From assembly GCA_022494885.1 (NCBI GenBank), contig JAGVSM010001454.1, positions 1-64,000 of the forward strand: a DNA stretch of 64,000 bases. Direction: 5' to 3'. Origin of the DNA: Micrasema longulum. Lineage: Eukaryota > Arthropoda > Insecta > Trichoptera > Brachycentridae. Of this stretch, positions 1 through 10,659 are shown piece after piece (position 1 is the first letter of the stretch; the number at the start of each line of letters is the position of its first letter). The translations under genes and the position numbers were made by a program. The notes under the pieces are model-generated. The model was not told the origin of the DNA and did no database searches. It saw only the letters and a list, made by a program, of their open reading frames with translations.

Positions 1-552
1 CGACCTTTTAACTTTGAAGATAAACGCCAAAATCATACTTATCTTTTTTTGATAACGCAATCCATCCATACTAATATTATATACGATTAAGTGTGTTTGT
101 GCATTTGTTTCCTTCACGTCTTAACGGAGCGACCGACTGACATATTTTTTTGCACAGGGATAGTAGAAGAAGTGAAAAGTAAAATAGGATACTTATTTTT
201 CATCCTGAATTAAAAAACTACGATGATACATCAACAATGAGCAACAATACTTGAAAATGAGTTAGCGGTATGGTGGGATGTCAAAAAGAATGGGTTTGAA
301 ATTAAGTTTTTAAATTTCTATAATTGACTTGTATTATCTATGGTTGGCGTGGTTTGCTTTTCGTTTTGGCTTCGTAGTAGGATTCTGGATTTGTGAACAG
401 AATAACGACGCGACGCACAGAGGTCCCAAATTTTAATTCTGGCGGGAAATTTCTCAAATATGCAATAAAATGGTAATTAACGGTTTAAAAAAATTTAAAA
501 TACAGAAACTGCAATGTTTTTTGTTTGAAATACTTGTTTTATTAAAGAAATA
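1..552. other. AT-rich stretch, nothing recognised
   Basis: No convincing coding frame, splice pattern or repeat pair was seen. The short frame at 581-763 (+) is a shadow of the minus-strand ORF next to it. Confidence 0.5.
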
Positions 553-958
553 TTAATTTCTTGCTTTAGCTTCTGATTGAATGAGCATATACTGTGGTTT
601 AGTAAGTTTTGCGTCAGCAAACAAAGCTAGTGCTTTTTCAGGTGAGTACATTTTAGCCGACCTAGGAGTTTCTTTATGCTTTTTTTATTCTAGTTGCTCT
701 CTTTGGAGAAAACTTAATATCCTCAATCATTTTTGCAGCATCTCTTCTTCCCGCAGATCTTAAACTAATTTGTGCAGCGTACATTAACTCGTCGCCAGAC
801 ACCAACTCAAGTATAGGCTTTACTATTTTTCGCTTTGTTTTCTTCGTATAATTACAAAAAGACTTTTTCCTGCTGGTATTTTCAGAAATAGATGCTACTT
901 CTGATATATGTGGAATCTCTTTAGAAATAAATTCAGGAAAATATATTTTATAATTCAA
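553..958 (-). pseudogene. Frameshifted ORF of unknown, probably transposon-derived, protein
   Basis: A minus-strand frame from 958 to about 680 reads through a basic N-terminal stretch and then LVSGDELMYAAQISLRSAGR, DAAKMIEDI, FSPKRATRIKK. The frame breaks at a run of seven T (680-686, A on the coding strand). Counting six instead of seven continues into KETPRSAKMYSPEKALALF, ADAKLTKPQYMLIQSEAKAR and a stop at 553-555. Amphipathic coding character holds on both sides, so the break is either a real one-base indel or a homopolymer sequencing error. An in-frame TAA lies just upstream of 958 and no ATG starts the frame, so it is 5'-truncated. The style (YSPEKALALF...LTKPQYMLI) recalls N-terminal parts of uncharacterised transposon proteins common in hemipteran and Hydra genomes, but this is recollection only. 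Confidence 0.5.
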
Positions 959-1904
959 CCACTTTTTTTATATAAATATTTGTAGCGTTCTGTTATTTCC
1001 GACACATTTCGATCTTAATGTGCCACAAAAACGCATTTTTTTTTGTTTATAGACATAACGGTCTCTTTATCAAATTTTTTAAGTGGAAATTATTGAAAAA
1101 TATGAGCTAAAACATTTTTTGCCTTTAGTTTTATTATTTCTCCTTTGCCAAATGACAAACAAGATTCTTGGAGAAATTGAGCAATCTAAAATAAAAAGTA
1201 ACATACATTCTAAATAGGCAGTTTCTGGCAGCTAATTTCTTATGGATTTTATAACATATATATCACTTCATAAAATAAAAAAATAATATTGATCGGGTGT
1301 CTTGGGGATATTTTTGTAGGCCTTCACAAACTCAAATGATAAACTTTCATAATCCGATAATTCACTGTTTAGTTATTTCCCCTCAAACCCATGAAATTAA
1401 AAAAACAAAATAATATAATAAAGTGAATTATTAAGAACAAACCTTCAATCAAAATATCCATAATGTAAAATCAAACAATAATGCTAACGCATTGCTAAAA
1501 AGGTGTCGTCAACTTGGGAATGCTAACGCTATTAAAACAATGAAAAATGTTTGGTGCCTTAATTAGCAACTTTGGATACATCGCATCGCGTTAACATTGT
1601 TGCCATATGGGTAATTGACTCGGTTTATGCTGCTAGATTTATGTTTTGAGATATTATGTAAGAAATAATTGGAATTAAAAATAGTGAATAAATAACCCGA
1701 TTTCCCGCTAGAATTGACTTTAAAACCTCAGTGCGACGTCGCCAGATTAATAGATCGTCGTATTTTTTCGCGATCGTTGGAGGACCGGCGTACGCTACAA
1801 GCTACTTTATGTCCCGAAAAAAAATATTATTAAATTCGGAAAATGCTTATTGCTAAAGGGCAAAACTAAATAATTACTTAACTAATTTCTCCCTTATACG
1901 ATGT
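959..1904. other. AT-rich stretch, no gene; may contain the body of a Helitron
   Basis: Its right edge is the 3' terminus of a Helitron-like element (see next entry), so part of it is probably that element's body. I cannot place the 5' end. Confidence 0.4.
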
Positions 1905-1929
1905 AAGCAAAGCCGCGGGCAAATGCTAG
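1905..1929 (+). mobile_element. 3' terminus of a Helitron-like element
   Basis: The sequence aagccgcgggcaaatgCTAG followed by T has the insect Helitron 3'-end layout: a GC-rich hairpin (ccgcgg) a few bases before CTAG, then the host T. The element ends exactly where the next Helitron begins. Confidence 0.65.
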
Positions 1930-2610
1930 TCTATATATATATGTATAATTCCTCTGTATGTGTGATGTCACCGTACTCCTCCTAAACGGCTTAACCGATT
2001 TACGTGCGGTTTTCAGGGAAATATAGATCTTTGCGTTGTGCATGTTCGTAGATATTAAAATCTTCAATCGAATATTTAAAAAAAGAAGTAAGGAGCATAA
2101 ATGTTTTATTCATCGATCTACCAGGGTTGCATTCGAGGAGAATGCATTTACAAAAAAATGGAAAGAAGTTAGTTTTTTGTGAATAAAAAGTTTGTTTTTG
2201 AATGTTTACAAACAGCATTTGTTTTTTGTGGATCTCAATCAGATTCTTTCCTTAAATTCCTTATAATTTCAGCCCATTGATTTCTTTTTATTGGATTTTT
2301 GGTAACACTAAAATAATATTAAATTCAATAAGTTTAAAAAATTCGTATTCCTAAATAAGTACACCCCTCTGTTGGTTAGAAGACCGGAGTTTGACGTTTG
2401 CAAAAAGAATACCATATTTGAAAAAATATTTACTTTATGTTTTGGAATACAACCATAAACAAGTACCTAGGTACCTACTTAAATTCAATATTTAAATATT
2501 TACAATTTTTAGTTATGGAATTTAATCACAAACAAGTACCTAGGTACCTACTTATCAATGAAAAGTATTTTGCCAACGTTCGGGCAGGACAACGTCTGTC
2601 GGTCCGCTAG
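1930..2610 (+). mobile_element. Non-autonomous Helitron (copy 1), 681 bp
   Basis: Starts with TC (tctatatatatatgtata), includes the familiar gtactcctcctaaacggctt motif near the 5' end, and finishes acgtctgtcggtccgCTAG followed by T. It aligns along its length with the minus-strand copy at 13828-14451. A segment of about 75 bp containing aagtacctaggtacctactt is duplicated internally (2460 and 2535 area). There is no rolling-circle transposase ORF, so it depends on an autonomous partner. Confidence 0.8.
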
Positions 2611-3132
2611 TATACTATAAAAGTAAAATATTAATAAAACTGTTGCGTAAAGATAATCATTTGCTAAGTTGCTGAGACCGCTACTGCTAGGATTTTTCTT
2701 TTCTTCTTTTAAAATATCTTCTCATTTTTTAATAAATATTTCGTCCGTATGATTTACCAAAATATTTCAATTTTGTGGCAAATTTCAAGTATCCTAAATA
2801 ACCGTGCTAGAAATGGGAAACAACTTGCGGTAGTGCGGTGATCATTGAGTTTGAGACGCTACCCCGGAACCACAATCCGGTGGTAAAATACATTTTTATT
2901 TTGTGGACAATATCCTTAGGATCACTGCTTTAGAAGATCAATTTGTTGTGATCGTAGAACGACGGACGTGTGAAAAATGCCAAAAATCTAAAAAAGGCTC
3001 TATATTCCAGGTTCGAAAAAATGTATGTTGTGACATAAAGTGTCAAAAAAAATTAAACCGGTCTCGTGTGAAGTCACATGGGTTGTTGTTCTACGATCGT
3101 GACGAATTCATACACTGTGTAACATTTACCAT
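2611..3132. repeat. Intergenic; contains an imperfect inverted-repeat element (about 2940-3112)
   Basis: The arms near 2945-2975 and 3075-3105 share gatcgtagaac in opposite orientation within longer imperfect arms of about 35 bp, around 100 bp apart, as in a decayed MITE. The frame at 2903-3208 spans the repeat and the LINE edge and is not considered a gene. Confidence 0.4.
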
Positions 3133-3144
3133 TCTTCGTATTAT

Positions 3145-3944
3145 CTTCTTCTTCCAAGTCGGTCCCTCAATGCTAAGGATCGTGATCACCATGAACACTT
3201 CTAATTAGTCTGTTCCACTCCAGTCTGTCCTCAGCCCGACTTACTGACTCATCAAATTTTAGCCCCGTAGCCACCTTTATTTGGTCAGTCCATCTACATG
3301 AGATTCTACCCCGGCTTCTACCTTCAACTCGGCCAGACATTATTGCCTTTTCTAGATTGTCTGGCTCACGTCTAGCAATATGTTCAAAGAAAGACAGTAT
3401 CCTTCTCAAACATACCACTGATAGACGAGTTGTAATATGGAGCTCTTCCAGTATCGATGCATTCGTCCTTCTGGCTGTCCAACGCACTCGCATCAGCCTT
3501 CTCCAACACCACATCTCGAATGCATCGATCCTCTTCCTCTCGTAGGCACGCACTGTCCACGTTTCAGCCCCATATAGGAAAACGGAGAATACCAGGGCTT
3601 CAATCAACCGATTTGTGTTTATTGATATACCTCGATCTCGCCAAATCTTCTCCAAACGGTTCATTGCTTCTTTGGCCATTTGAATCCTGCGACCAATCTC
3701 AGGTCTGCAACTGCCGTTGTTGGAGATTAGCGAGCTGAGGTACACAAACTCATCTATCAGTTCAAGGTCTCGCATCTGTCTTGTCCTTAGGAGACTGCCA
3801 GCTCTGTCTACAATAATTAGCTTTGTCTTACTTTTATTTATTTTAAGACCCAGAGCCTCACTCTCTAACTCTATCCGTCTGAAGGCTTCTGCTAGCTCGG
3901 TTTCATCTTTGGCAATCAGTGTCGTGTCGTCTGCATATCTCAAA
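3145..3944 (-). mobile_element. 5'-truncated LINE with intact reverse-transcriptase C-terminal ORF (256 codons) and 12-bp TSD
   Basis: The minus-strand ORF 3943-3173 begins inside the RT domain at the catalytic box YADD and runs through the thumb and C-terminal region (YGAETWTVRAYERKRIDAFE, MWCWRRLMRVRWTARRTN) to a stop, followed by a short 3' tail of (AAG) units. The repeat tcttcgtattat flanks it at 3133-3144 and 3945-3956: a 12-bp target-site duplication from target-primed reverse transcription. The open frame and exact duplication say the insertion is young. It lacks the endonuclease and most of RT and cannot move on its own. The clade (RTE-like) is a guess from the C-terminal motifs. Confidence 0.9.
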
Positions 3945-3956
3945 TCTTCGTATTAT

Positions 3957-4378
3957 ATACAAGCAATATTTTTTTTATTTCCGGCTAAAAAATTACGTAG
4001 AACAACAATAAAATTATAGGCTGCGCTGTTTTGCGGCGCGGGTGACGAGAAAGATTTTTTAAAAACAAAATTTAAAATGATTAAGTCAATATTGATAAAA
4101 AGATGTTTACAAGGTTGGCACAAAGGTAAAGTTCCCGTTTAATCAATATTTTATCACACATTTTTTATAATCCAATATGTCCAGGTGATAATCGAATTTA
4201 TTTGTTTTGTAATCTTAATATACTAAGTCCAATAAATCATTATTAGTATTTGGAATTCGATTATAATCGAACGTATGAGTTATCATACTTACTTGCAGTT
4301 ATGCAATCAACATAATGCAATAAAATATCTCGGTGTATACTATGACAGATTCCAATAACATATTTTTTTTATTTAAAA
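3957..4378. other. AT-rich intergenic stretch, nothing recognised
   Basis: No coding signal or clear repeat pair. Confidence 0.5.
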
Positions 4379-4924
4379 AAATCGTTTATTGGAAGATTAA
4401 TAAATACAATAGATATAAACATTAGAACTCTCACCAGTAAAACATAATTATGTAGACATATAAATCACTGTTCATCGATAATTGTTTTATGTAATGTCAG
4501 TGAAATCAAAGACATTCTTATTCTACAAAATAAGGCAATTAGGATATATATTATATTTAAATGCAAAAATAATGCATAATGAAATTTCATTTTCTCACAG
4601 TAAAACAAATAAAATGTAGTATTGCAAATTTTATTCATAAAATAATTTTAAGTTAAATAAAAAATTTATATATATGATAAACTTTCAACCAACAACGCCA
4701 CACATACGAAGCGAGAGATAAAAAAGATAAGATTACCAATGAGGAGAAAAACAATCTCAAATCTCATTGTACGTACAAGGGTTTAAAATGGTAAAATGAA
4801 TTAAATGAATAAAAGAACCTTACTGGATGTCAAAAATAAAATATAAAAAATAAGGAATAATTTAAAAAATATATATTTATAGATGACAACCATGAAGTTT
4901 CGCATAAATAAATTGTCTATGTTT

Positions 4925-5015
4925 TTATGAATGTATGTGTGTGTATGCGCATGGGTGTATGTACGTGTGTGTATGTACATGTGTATATATGTGTATGTCT
5001 GTATGTATATGAATC
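4925..5015 (+). repeat. TG/ATGT-rich microsatellite-like tract
   Basis: Irregular runs of tgtatg, gtgtgt and tatg units. Confidence 0.7.
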
Positions 5016-5089
5016 AAAATGTGTATCCGAATAAGTTTATATTTTGTTTGTCTGTGCTCTATATATTAATTTGTTAACTATTATAATAT

Positions 5090-5203
5090 ATAAAAATGTA
5101 ATTGCCTAGCTTGGAACGGGGTATGTACCCTTGTTAGCTGGGCAAAGTGAATATGGAATTGTATTTTGATAAAGAGTGTGAATAAATAAATAAATAAATA
5201 AAT
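5090..5203 (+). mobile_element. LINE 3' UTR tail ending in (AATA)n
   Basis: A stretch gtatgtacccttgttagctg continuing to aataaataaataaataaata at 5181-5202 has the form of a non-LTR element 3' end. No coding remnant is adjacent. Confidence 0.5.
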
Positions 5204-5326
5204 TACTTGAATAAATAAAAGAAAAGAAAGGCCTTGAAATATTTCAGATCTAATTGAAAAAATACGTTCTGATCAATTTTGATATTGAATGCAATTCTAT
5301 CAAGTTTATATTAGTTCTTAATTGAA

Positions 5327-5420
5327 AATCCAAGAAAGATTTTTTCTCAATTGGTCTGGGTGTTGTGATGTATTTTTCAGTACCTCCGCCCATATCCCCT
5401 CTATCCCACCTTTACCCTTA
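5327..5420 (+). mobile_element. SINE family D, headless fragment
   Basis: The block atccaagaaagattttttct then ttgtgatgtatttttca matches the body of the SINE at 61729-61965. The tRNA-like head is missing. It is fused directly to a LINE 3' fragment. Confidence 0.7.
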
Positions 5421-5439
5421 ACTACGGATTTTTCCCCCA

Positions 5440-5985
5440 CAATTATAATCATTGCAGCAGCGAGGCTTATTACGGGAGTAAAAAAATATTCTCACATCTC
5501 ACATCTTCGAGATTTGCACTGGTTAAAAAGCCCAGAGAGAATAAAATACAAGCTTTGCTGGACAGAATTCAAATCCCTTCATGAAATGGCCCCAAAATAC
5601 CTATCGGACCTTTGTATTAGGGAAAATACATGTCAAAGAAAATCTACTCTTAGGTCAGCATTTGATTCAGGAAGAGGAAAACTTGTTGAAATTCGGCGCC
5701 CCCCAAACACTAGATTTGGAGGTCGTGCTTTTGCCGCTGCCGGCCCCTCTGCCTGGAACCAATTGCCTTCAAACTTACGAATCATCGACAGTCCCAGTCA
5801 GTTCAGATTTCAACTAAAATACCACTTCTTTAGACTATCATACCCTCAATTTTAAATCTGGAAATATAATATATCACTTTAGTTTAGTTAGAATGTAAGT
5901 TTAGGTATACAATTGTAAAGCGTCCTCGAGGTGTTTTTTTTACAAAAATGGCGCTATATAAATCAACCAAATATTATTGTACATG
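5440..5985 (+). mobile_element. CR1/L2-like LINE 3' fragment with 3' UTR
   Basis: The frame from about 5447 encodes the C-terminal end of a non-LTR polyprotein: AAARLITGVKKYSHISHLRD, LHWLKSPERIKYKL, FKSLHEMAPKYLSDLC, GGRAFAAAGPSAWNQLPSNL and a stop at 5853-5855. The 3' UTR carries gtaaagcgtcctcgaggt and ggcgctatataaat, a layout shared with 11733-11835 (-) and 12128-12240 (+). Upstream RT and endonuclease are absent. The long frame 5322-5855 is a chance fusion with the SINE fragment. Confidence 0.82.
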
Positions 5986-6372
5986 CTGAACTCGATACGT
6001 TTAGTTTATTGTTACTAAGTATCTCAAAGTTTATAACTATAAAGGACCTTCAGTCAATTTAATCTTCACATTCGTTTGAAAATGAGCTAACAAGGCGAAA
6101 CAATTGTCCGAATTTTTGTTGTTTAAAAATTTAAAAATAAATATAGAACAACTTTGTTTTTACGACTTTTTTTTCTACCGACCGGTTTGAAAGCTACACA
6201 AGCTTCTTTATGAAGGTATACTTAACTAATTTCAGATTTTAAGTAGACTCGAATCAGAGTATGATTTTAATATTCAAATTTATATTGGTTCTTAAAACGT
6301 TATAAACTAACTGACCTGTCGATCGATTTCTTCAAGAAAAATGGAAATATTTTTTTTACCTCGGAGAGTAAC
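5986..6372. other. Intergenic; short block shared with intron 8 of the KIAA0513-like gene
   Basis: tatattggttcttaaaacgt then tataaactaac (about 6283-6315) matches 35691-35721. Otherwise nothing recognised. Confidence 0.4.
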
Positions 6373-6507
6373 TAATACCCGTATGCAGAGACAAAACTTA
6401 AGGTGAGGAAGGTGCATTCTAATGTCAAATGCAGAGAATAACCTGAAGGTGAAGACAATAGAATGTACTTTTCTCACCTTAAGGTTTGTCTCTGCATACG
6501 GGTATTA
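6373..6507. mobile_element. Hairpin MITE, 135 bp, arms about 55 bp
   Basis: The left arm taatacccgtatgcagagac continues through a aaggtgagg segment, and the right arm is its reverse complement with few mismatches up to gggtatta at 6507. TA at each edge could be a TA target-site duplication. No coding capacity. Confidence 0.88.
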
Positions 6508-7044
6508 ATTCTACACCGCAATAAAAACTACACAGCAATCGTGTAATTACAAGTTGGTAAACTCAAAGTTCCTCTAAACGCACATGCGCTCGAATTGTTC
6601 AATCCAAGGTAAAAAATGACACTTTTCTCCCCACCCAACCCTACCTAAATTTCCAAAATGACAATTAAGAGGATATGTGGTGCTAGACAATTTTGATGAA
6701 TAGATATTTTAGCATTGTTTTTCTCTGTCACTTTCTCGCACATGCCTGACTTTCGGACAACTGCAAATCGGTCTGATTATGTCTAACTAAAATCGACTTA
6801 AACGACGTTTCGCTGTCCCGTTTTCTGCAACCTAAAATTGAACCGATTATCGAATATTTTTTTTAAAGAATGAGTTTTAGAATGAAATTTTTGTGTCGGT
6901 ACCTTTTCAGTTTTTCAAAATTATATTATTATGTTTATATCCCGGTTTTTTGATAGTCCTAGCAAAACCTACAAATAATACATATTTCAACTATTTTCAA
7001 AATAAAGAAAATCTAAGATATAAAAACAATGACACAAACAAACA
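6508..7044. other. Intergenic, nothing recognised
   Basis: AT-rich with no supported gene or repeat boundary. Confidence 0.5.
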
Positions 7045-7120
7045 AATGACCTATAATTGGCTGTAAATGCCTAGACTTCCATATTCACTCCTCGAAAACG
7101 TTTTCCCTCTCTGTTGCAAC
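7045..7120 (+). repeat. Fragment of repeat family M2
   Basis: Shares taaatgcctagacttccata and a tttccctctctgttgcaa end with 7985-8110, 25705-25800 and the right half of the MITE at 47455-47675. Confidence 0.7.
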
Positions 7121-7816
7121 ATATTTAAAAACAAAAAAGTGCATTTTATTAGATATCATAGACAGATTAAATAATATTATATGACTATTATTTTCGTGAG
7201 TATAAAGATAAAGCATTTTGTGAATTAATTACTCTCTGATCAATCCAGATATAAATCACGATGACTTTAATTATGGCCAATATGGTTGAATAATGTACGT
7301 GATAATGGGAATATATCATTATTACTCATTTTACTTATATCGGGGCATGTATCAATTCTTAGACCTAATTTTCAAGAAATAAATTAATCATCTTTTGGAC
7401 TGACGAATCGATGAAAAAAAACCAATAATTCGACATTTTCATTTATTTTTTATAATAATAATTTAATGTTTTTAAATTTTCATGGCCGTTCGATGCACAA
7501 TAAGGTTTTTTGGGTTATTAACCGTGTGTCGTTCGTGCTATTTACCAGCGTTTCGGATCGCATTACAGCGTCCATCGACAGGTTTGATGTTATTTGTGTA
7601 GATACATGTGTAACGTCATGTACTAAGGATTTGTACCGTATTGCAGTCGTTGACACACGGCATAATAACAATAAGGACATATTAAATTGTTCTAACGTTT
7701 GAACATTTTGTTATTAATACATTGGTACTAAAATATTTAAGGGCCGAAAACTAAAAAAAGTAAAATGCAGTTGAATAGCTACAATTACCAATGATTTTCA
7801 TTGGTGGGTAATTATT
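7121..7816. other. Intergenic, nothing recognised
   Basis: Overlapping frames at 7466-7702 (+) and 7480-7680 (-) mirror each other and have no recognisable motif, splice support or homologue, so no gene is called. Confidence 0.5.
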
Positions 7817-8282
7817 GTCCGCCTCGTTAAGAGGTTAGGGCGTTTGCCTGACATGCAACAGATCTCGGGTTCAATTCAGGAAATATTTATTTCAATATTT
7901 TGAGTTTGTCTAGATGTTTGTTGAAAGACTATTTCACCCCCACAAAAAGTCATTGAAGAAATACAGATGATGAAAAAAATTACAAAATGGTAAATGTTAC
8001 AGTGTGTAGTGATCACTTAAACCAGCCAATGACAGGTCATAAGCCCTGTAAATGCATAGACTTCCATGTTCCATTCTTTAAAAATGTTCTCCGTCCCTGT
8101 TGTAATTAGTCAATTAAAATATTTATTTATTTAACAACGATACATTTCATAGTCCCAGATCTGGCACCTGAAGCGTGAGATCATCTTACCTTCGTGTAAC
8201 TAATAAGCGATCATGATACGCTGTGATCGGTGTACCACGCAGAGCCCAATTCAGCAGATGCGGAAAGGGAATTATAACGATG
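7817..8282 (+). mobile_element. SINE family A, interrupted copy
   Basis: The tRNA-like head begins gtccgcctcg with a box-B-like ggttcaattc at about 7869. The 3' body resumes near 8120 with tttcatagtccc, atcatcttaccttcgtgtaa and tgcggaaagggaat. About 215 bp between (roughly 7901-8115) is foreign and contains an M2 fragment, so the SINE was split by a later insertion. An ...aatattt/aaatattt pair at the junctions may be its target duplication. Confidence 0.8.
7985..8110 (+). repeat. Repeat family M2 copy nested in a SINE
   Basis: Contains atcacttaaaccagc, then aagccctgtaaatgcataga and cttccatgttcc, matching 25705-25800 and 47560-47640. Confidence 0.75.
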
Positions 8283-8530
8283 AATTAAGGAAGAAAAAAA
8301 CAGTTATGAAAAAATGAAACGGATAGAAAAGAACAGCATGAAAGACCTGACGTTACCCCCCTCCCCCGGGTGCCAGTTTTTTTCATCCCTTGCTTTGTTC
8401 TTTTGCCTTGCGCGTGACAGCGACCCCTCCAGGATGTTGAAATGCTCTAAACTGTTATTTTAGATACGGTTTAATTTGTAAAAACGCATTTTTTACTGCT
8501 ACTCTTATAAAATAACCGAAACGCCCATCT

Positions 8531-8877
8531 GTGCTGCCTTTTGATGTAGTGGATAACGTGTTATGCGCGAGGTCTCGGGTCCGATTGCCGAAATGATTTT
8601 ATTATTTGAACGTTGACGGGAAGTTTTATAGTAAAATAAATATTCGTAGAAATAACTTAATGATTTTCCATGTAAAATAAAATAACTAAAAGACACAGTC
8701 ATGGTCTGAAACCGGTCGCCACATTAAATTAATTTTAAATTATTTTTCACAGACTAAATACGTAGTTACAGAAGCGCAAAACTGATCATCTTGCCTTCAC
8801 GTAACAAACGATCGAGATACGCTACAGTAATTGGTGTTCCAACGCTGTGCGCTGTGCGAATAAGAAAATGATGATCT
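8531..8877 (+). mobile_element. SINE family A copy
   Basis: A diverged tRNA-like head (tagtggataacgtgtt, box B ggtccgattgccg) is followed by the family-A tail: atcatcttgccttcacgtaa, caaacgatcgagatacgct, ttggtgttccaacg and a (atg) end. Confidence 0.78.
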
Positions 8878-10392
8878 ATCATTTTTGGTGGTTATTTTTG
8901 GATTACATTGAAGAAATGGAGCAGTGTATTTTTAGTATCCGATTCCAATCGAGTGAGTGGGTTTGTAGAAGATAGGTTGTAGTTATTTATGTGTTGGGCA
9001 GATTACCTTGGTTAGGTCGACATCGTCTATATTTTTACGCAGTGCGAAAGAGCCACACCTCCAGACGCCCAGACTACAGTTAGATTTAGATGCCACGCTA
9101 CCGACAACCGACTAATACCGCAACCGCTCGGCATAAGAATTTTCGTTAGATAAGGAATTGAAGGGTTTTTTTTTTACAAAAACTGCAATATTACATTTAT
9201 TTATTTTAGGGTTTTGTGTGCCTTTTTATTCATCTTTAAAAATGCCACACGCGTATGTAAGTTTATAAGAACAACTTGAGAAGCAAAAAAAACACTATAG
9301 AAAACTTACTAATTTTATAGAAACTACACATGTGAGATTTTTTTTACAAAAACATTACATCTGACCATATCTTACAGAAGTTACGTTTTTTTGTAACAAA
9401 AATAATTTTAACAGTTTTTCGAAATGTCGGCCGAGGCACTGTTTCATCCGGCGTCGGTGGTTGCTTTTAATAAACAAAAACGCTTAGTAAAAAAAAAAGG
9501 TATTTTGGACAGATTACAATAGTGTTATAGCAGTCTCTTTTCTTTCGACTTTAGATATCGTTTTTTTTTCTAATTTCGTCAGATGGGGTAAATAGAAACG
9601 GGTTTTCATGACTAAATAGCTTTATACGTAATAGTTAAACGTCAAATTTATCGTCGGTTAATTTTAATTAATCGTGTTGCGAACCCCTTAAAACGAACAC
9701 GCGCAATATAATTAAATATTCAATTTAAAGCCGATATTGTCAATCGATAGTGAAAATTTCTGGTGGTACGTCACTATTGCGGCGGCTTAACAATAAAGTA
9801 CGGCATTTGTTTCCTACACTTAACTGTCAATATTTTTTACAGAACTTCATGAGCGTGCAAATGTCGACAGTTTCTTCTCAAGTTGACTGTAGAATAGATG
9901 TGCATCGGCTGAGGTTCCTGAAGATTGGAACGTAATGATGAAAACAGTACGCCAATATCCATCACCATTCGATGTATAAAGAGCAATACACGATAATATC
10001 GTATATTATATTATTTATTATATTTTTGGAGCCTTTTTTAAAGCAAACCAGGTATGTGAATTAAAAATGTCCGAGAAATAAAAATTGGGGAAGATTTTCC
10101 ATATATTTAGTCAGAAATACATTCAGTGATTATGTGGCTCTTTTGGCGTCAATTTATAAACCTAACACAGACAACGTAAATGATAATATTTTACAATAAG
10201 AGCATAAGTACATTTTCAGTTTTTTTCATTGTATAGAAGCATTCTGGGCCAGAAAACAATGGTATTTTCGAGGAGAAAAGGTATGTTTAACAATGATGTG
10301 TTTAAAACAATAATCATTTTTCATTAATTTCCGATACAAAATGCTTTTTGCAGTTTAGGAGAAAACATTAAAAGTTCAGTTATGCAGTTTTT
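8878..10392. other. 1.5 kb intergenic stretch, nothing recognised
   Basis: AT-rich. The 61-codon frame at 9750-9935 has no motif or homologue I recognise. Confidence 0.5.
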
Positions 10393-10436
10393 AGAAGTTC
10401 AGTGGTTTTTTAATGTTTTTATTATTTGTTAATAGA
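10393..10436 (+). mobile_element. Fragment of MITE family M1
   Basis: gaagttcagtggttttttaa followed by tatttgttaatagac matches the left end of the copies at 15653 and 44193. Confidence 0.65.
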
Positions 10437-10659
10437 CGTGGGTGTACCTTCGTTTCGCGAAGATTCATTCGTTTTCCATACAACGATCTAAAATGTGCAA
10501 CATGGTCGACCATTTGCGAAATGACACGGGGCCTACTAAAACAACTACTATATTATTATTTATCGAAGTTCTGTTGAAGCGAACTGTCTAAATGTCGGGT
10601 ATTTATTCTTTTACAATTTAATATGCCAAATTCTCGTGTTTTTGGTCTGTTGTTTCTAC

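Larger units (their letters stand above)
4379..5320 (+). repeat. Diverged duplicate of sequence in intron 8 of the KIAA0513-like gene
   Basis: Several collinear blocks match 35300-35735 in the same orientation: a region ending ataatgcata with a ctcaca after it, an accaatgaggagaaaaaca block (tactgatgaggatgaaaaca in the intron), and ccttgaaatatttca near 5230 followed by tatattagttctta. The copy here is interrupted by a LINE 3' tail and a TG-rich tract. It is either an old segmental duplication or two copies of one unrecognised repeat family. No exon-like sequence of the gene accompanies it. Confidence 0.5.

Noticed and set aside
2903..3208. 101-codon plus frame containing several Cys residues, briefly considered a zinc-binding protein
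   Set aside because: It spans an inverted repeat and the LINE insertion border, starts at a non-ATG codon and has no homologue I recognise.
3357..4019. Plus-strand frames 3357-3545, 3457-3738 and 3717-4019
   Set aside because: All are shadows of the minus-strand LINE ORF.
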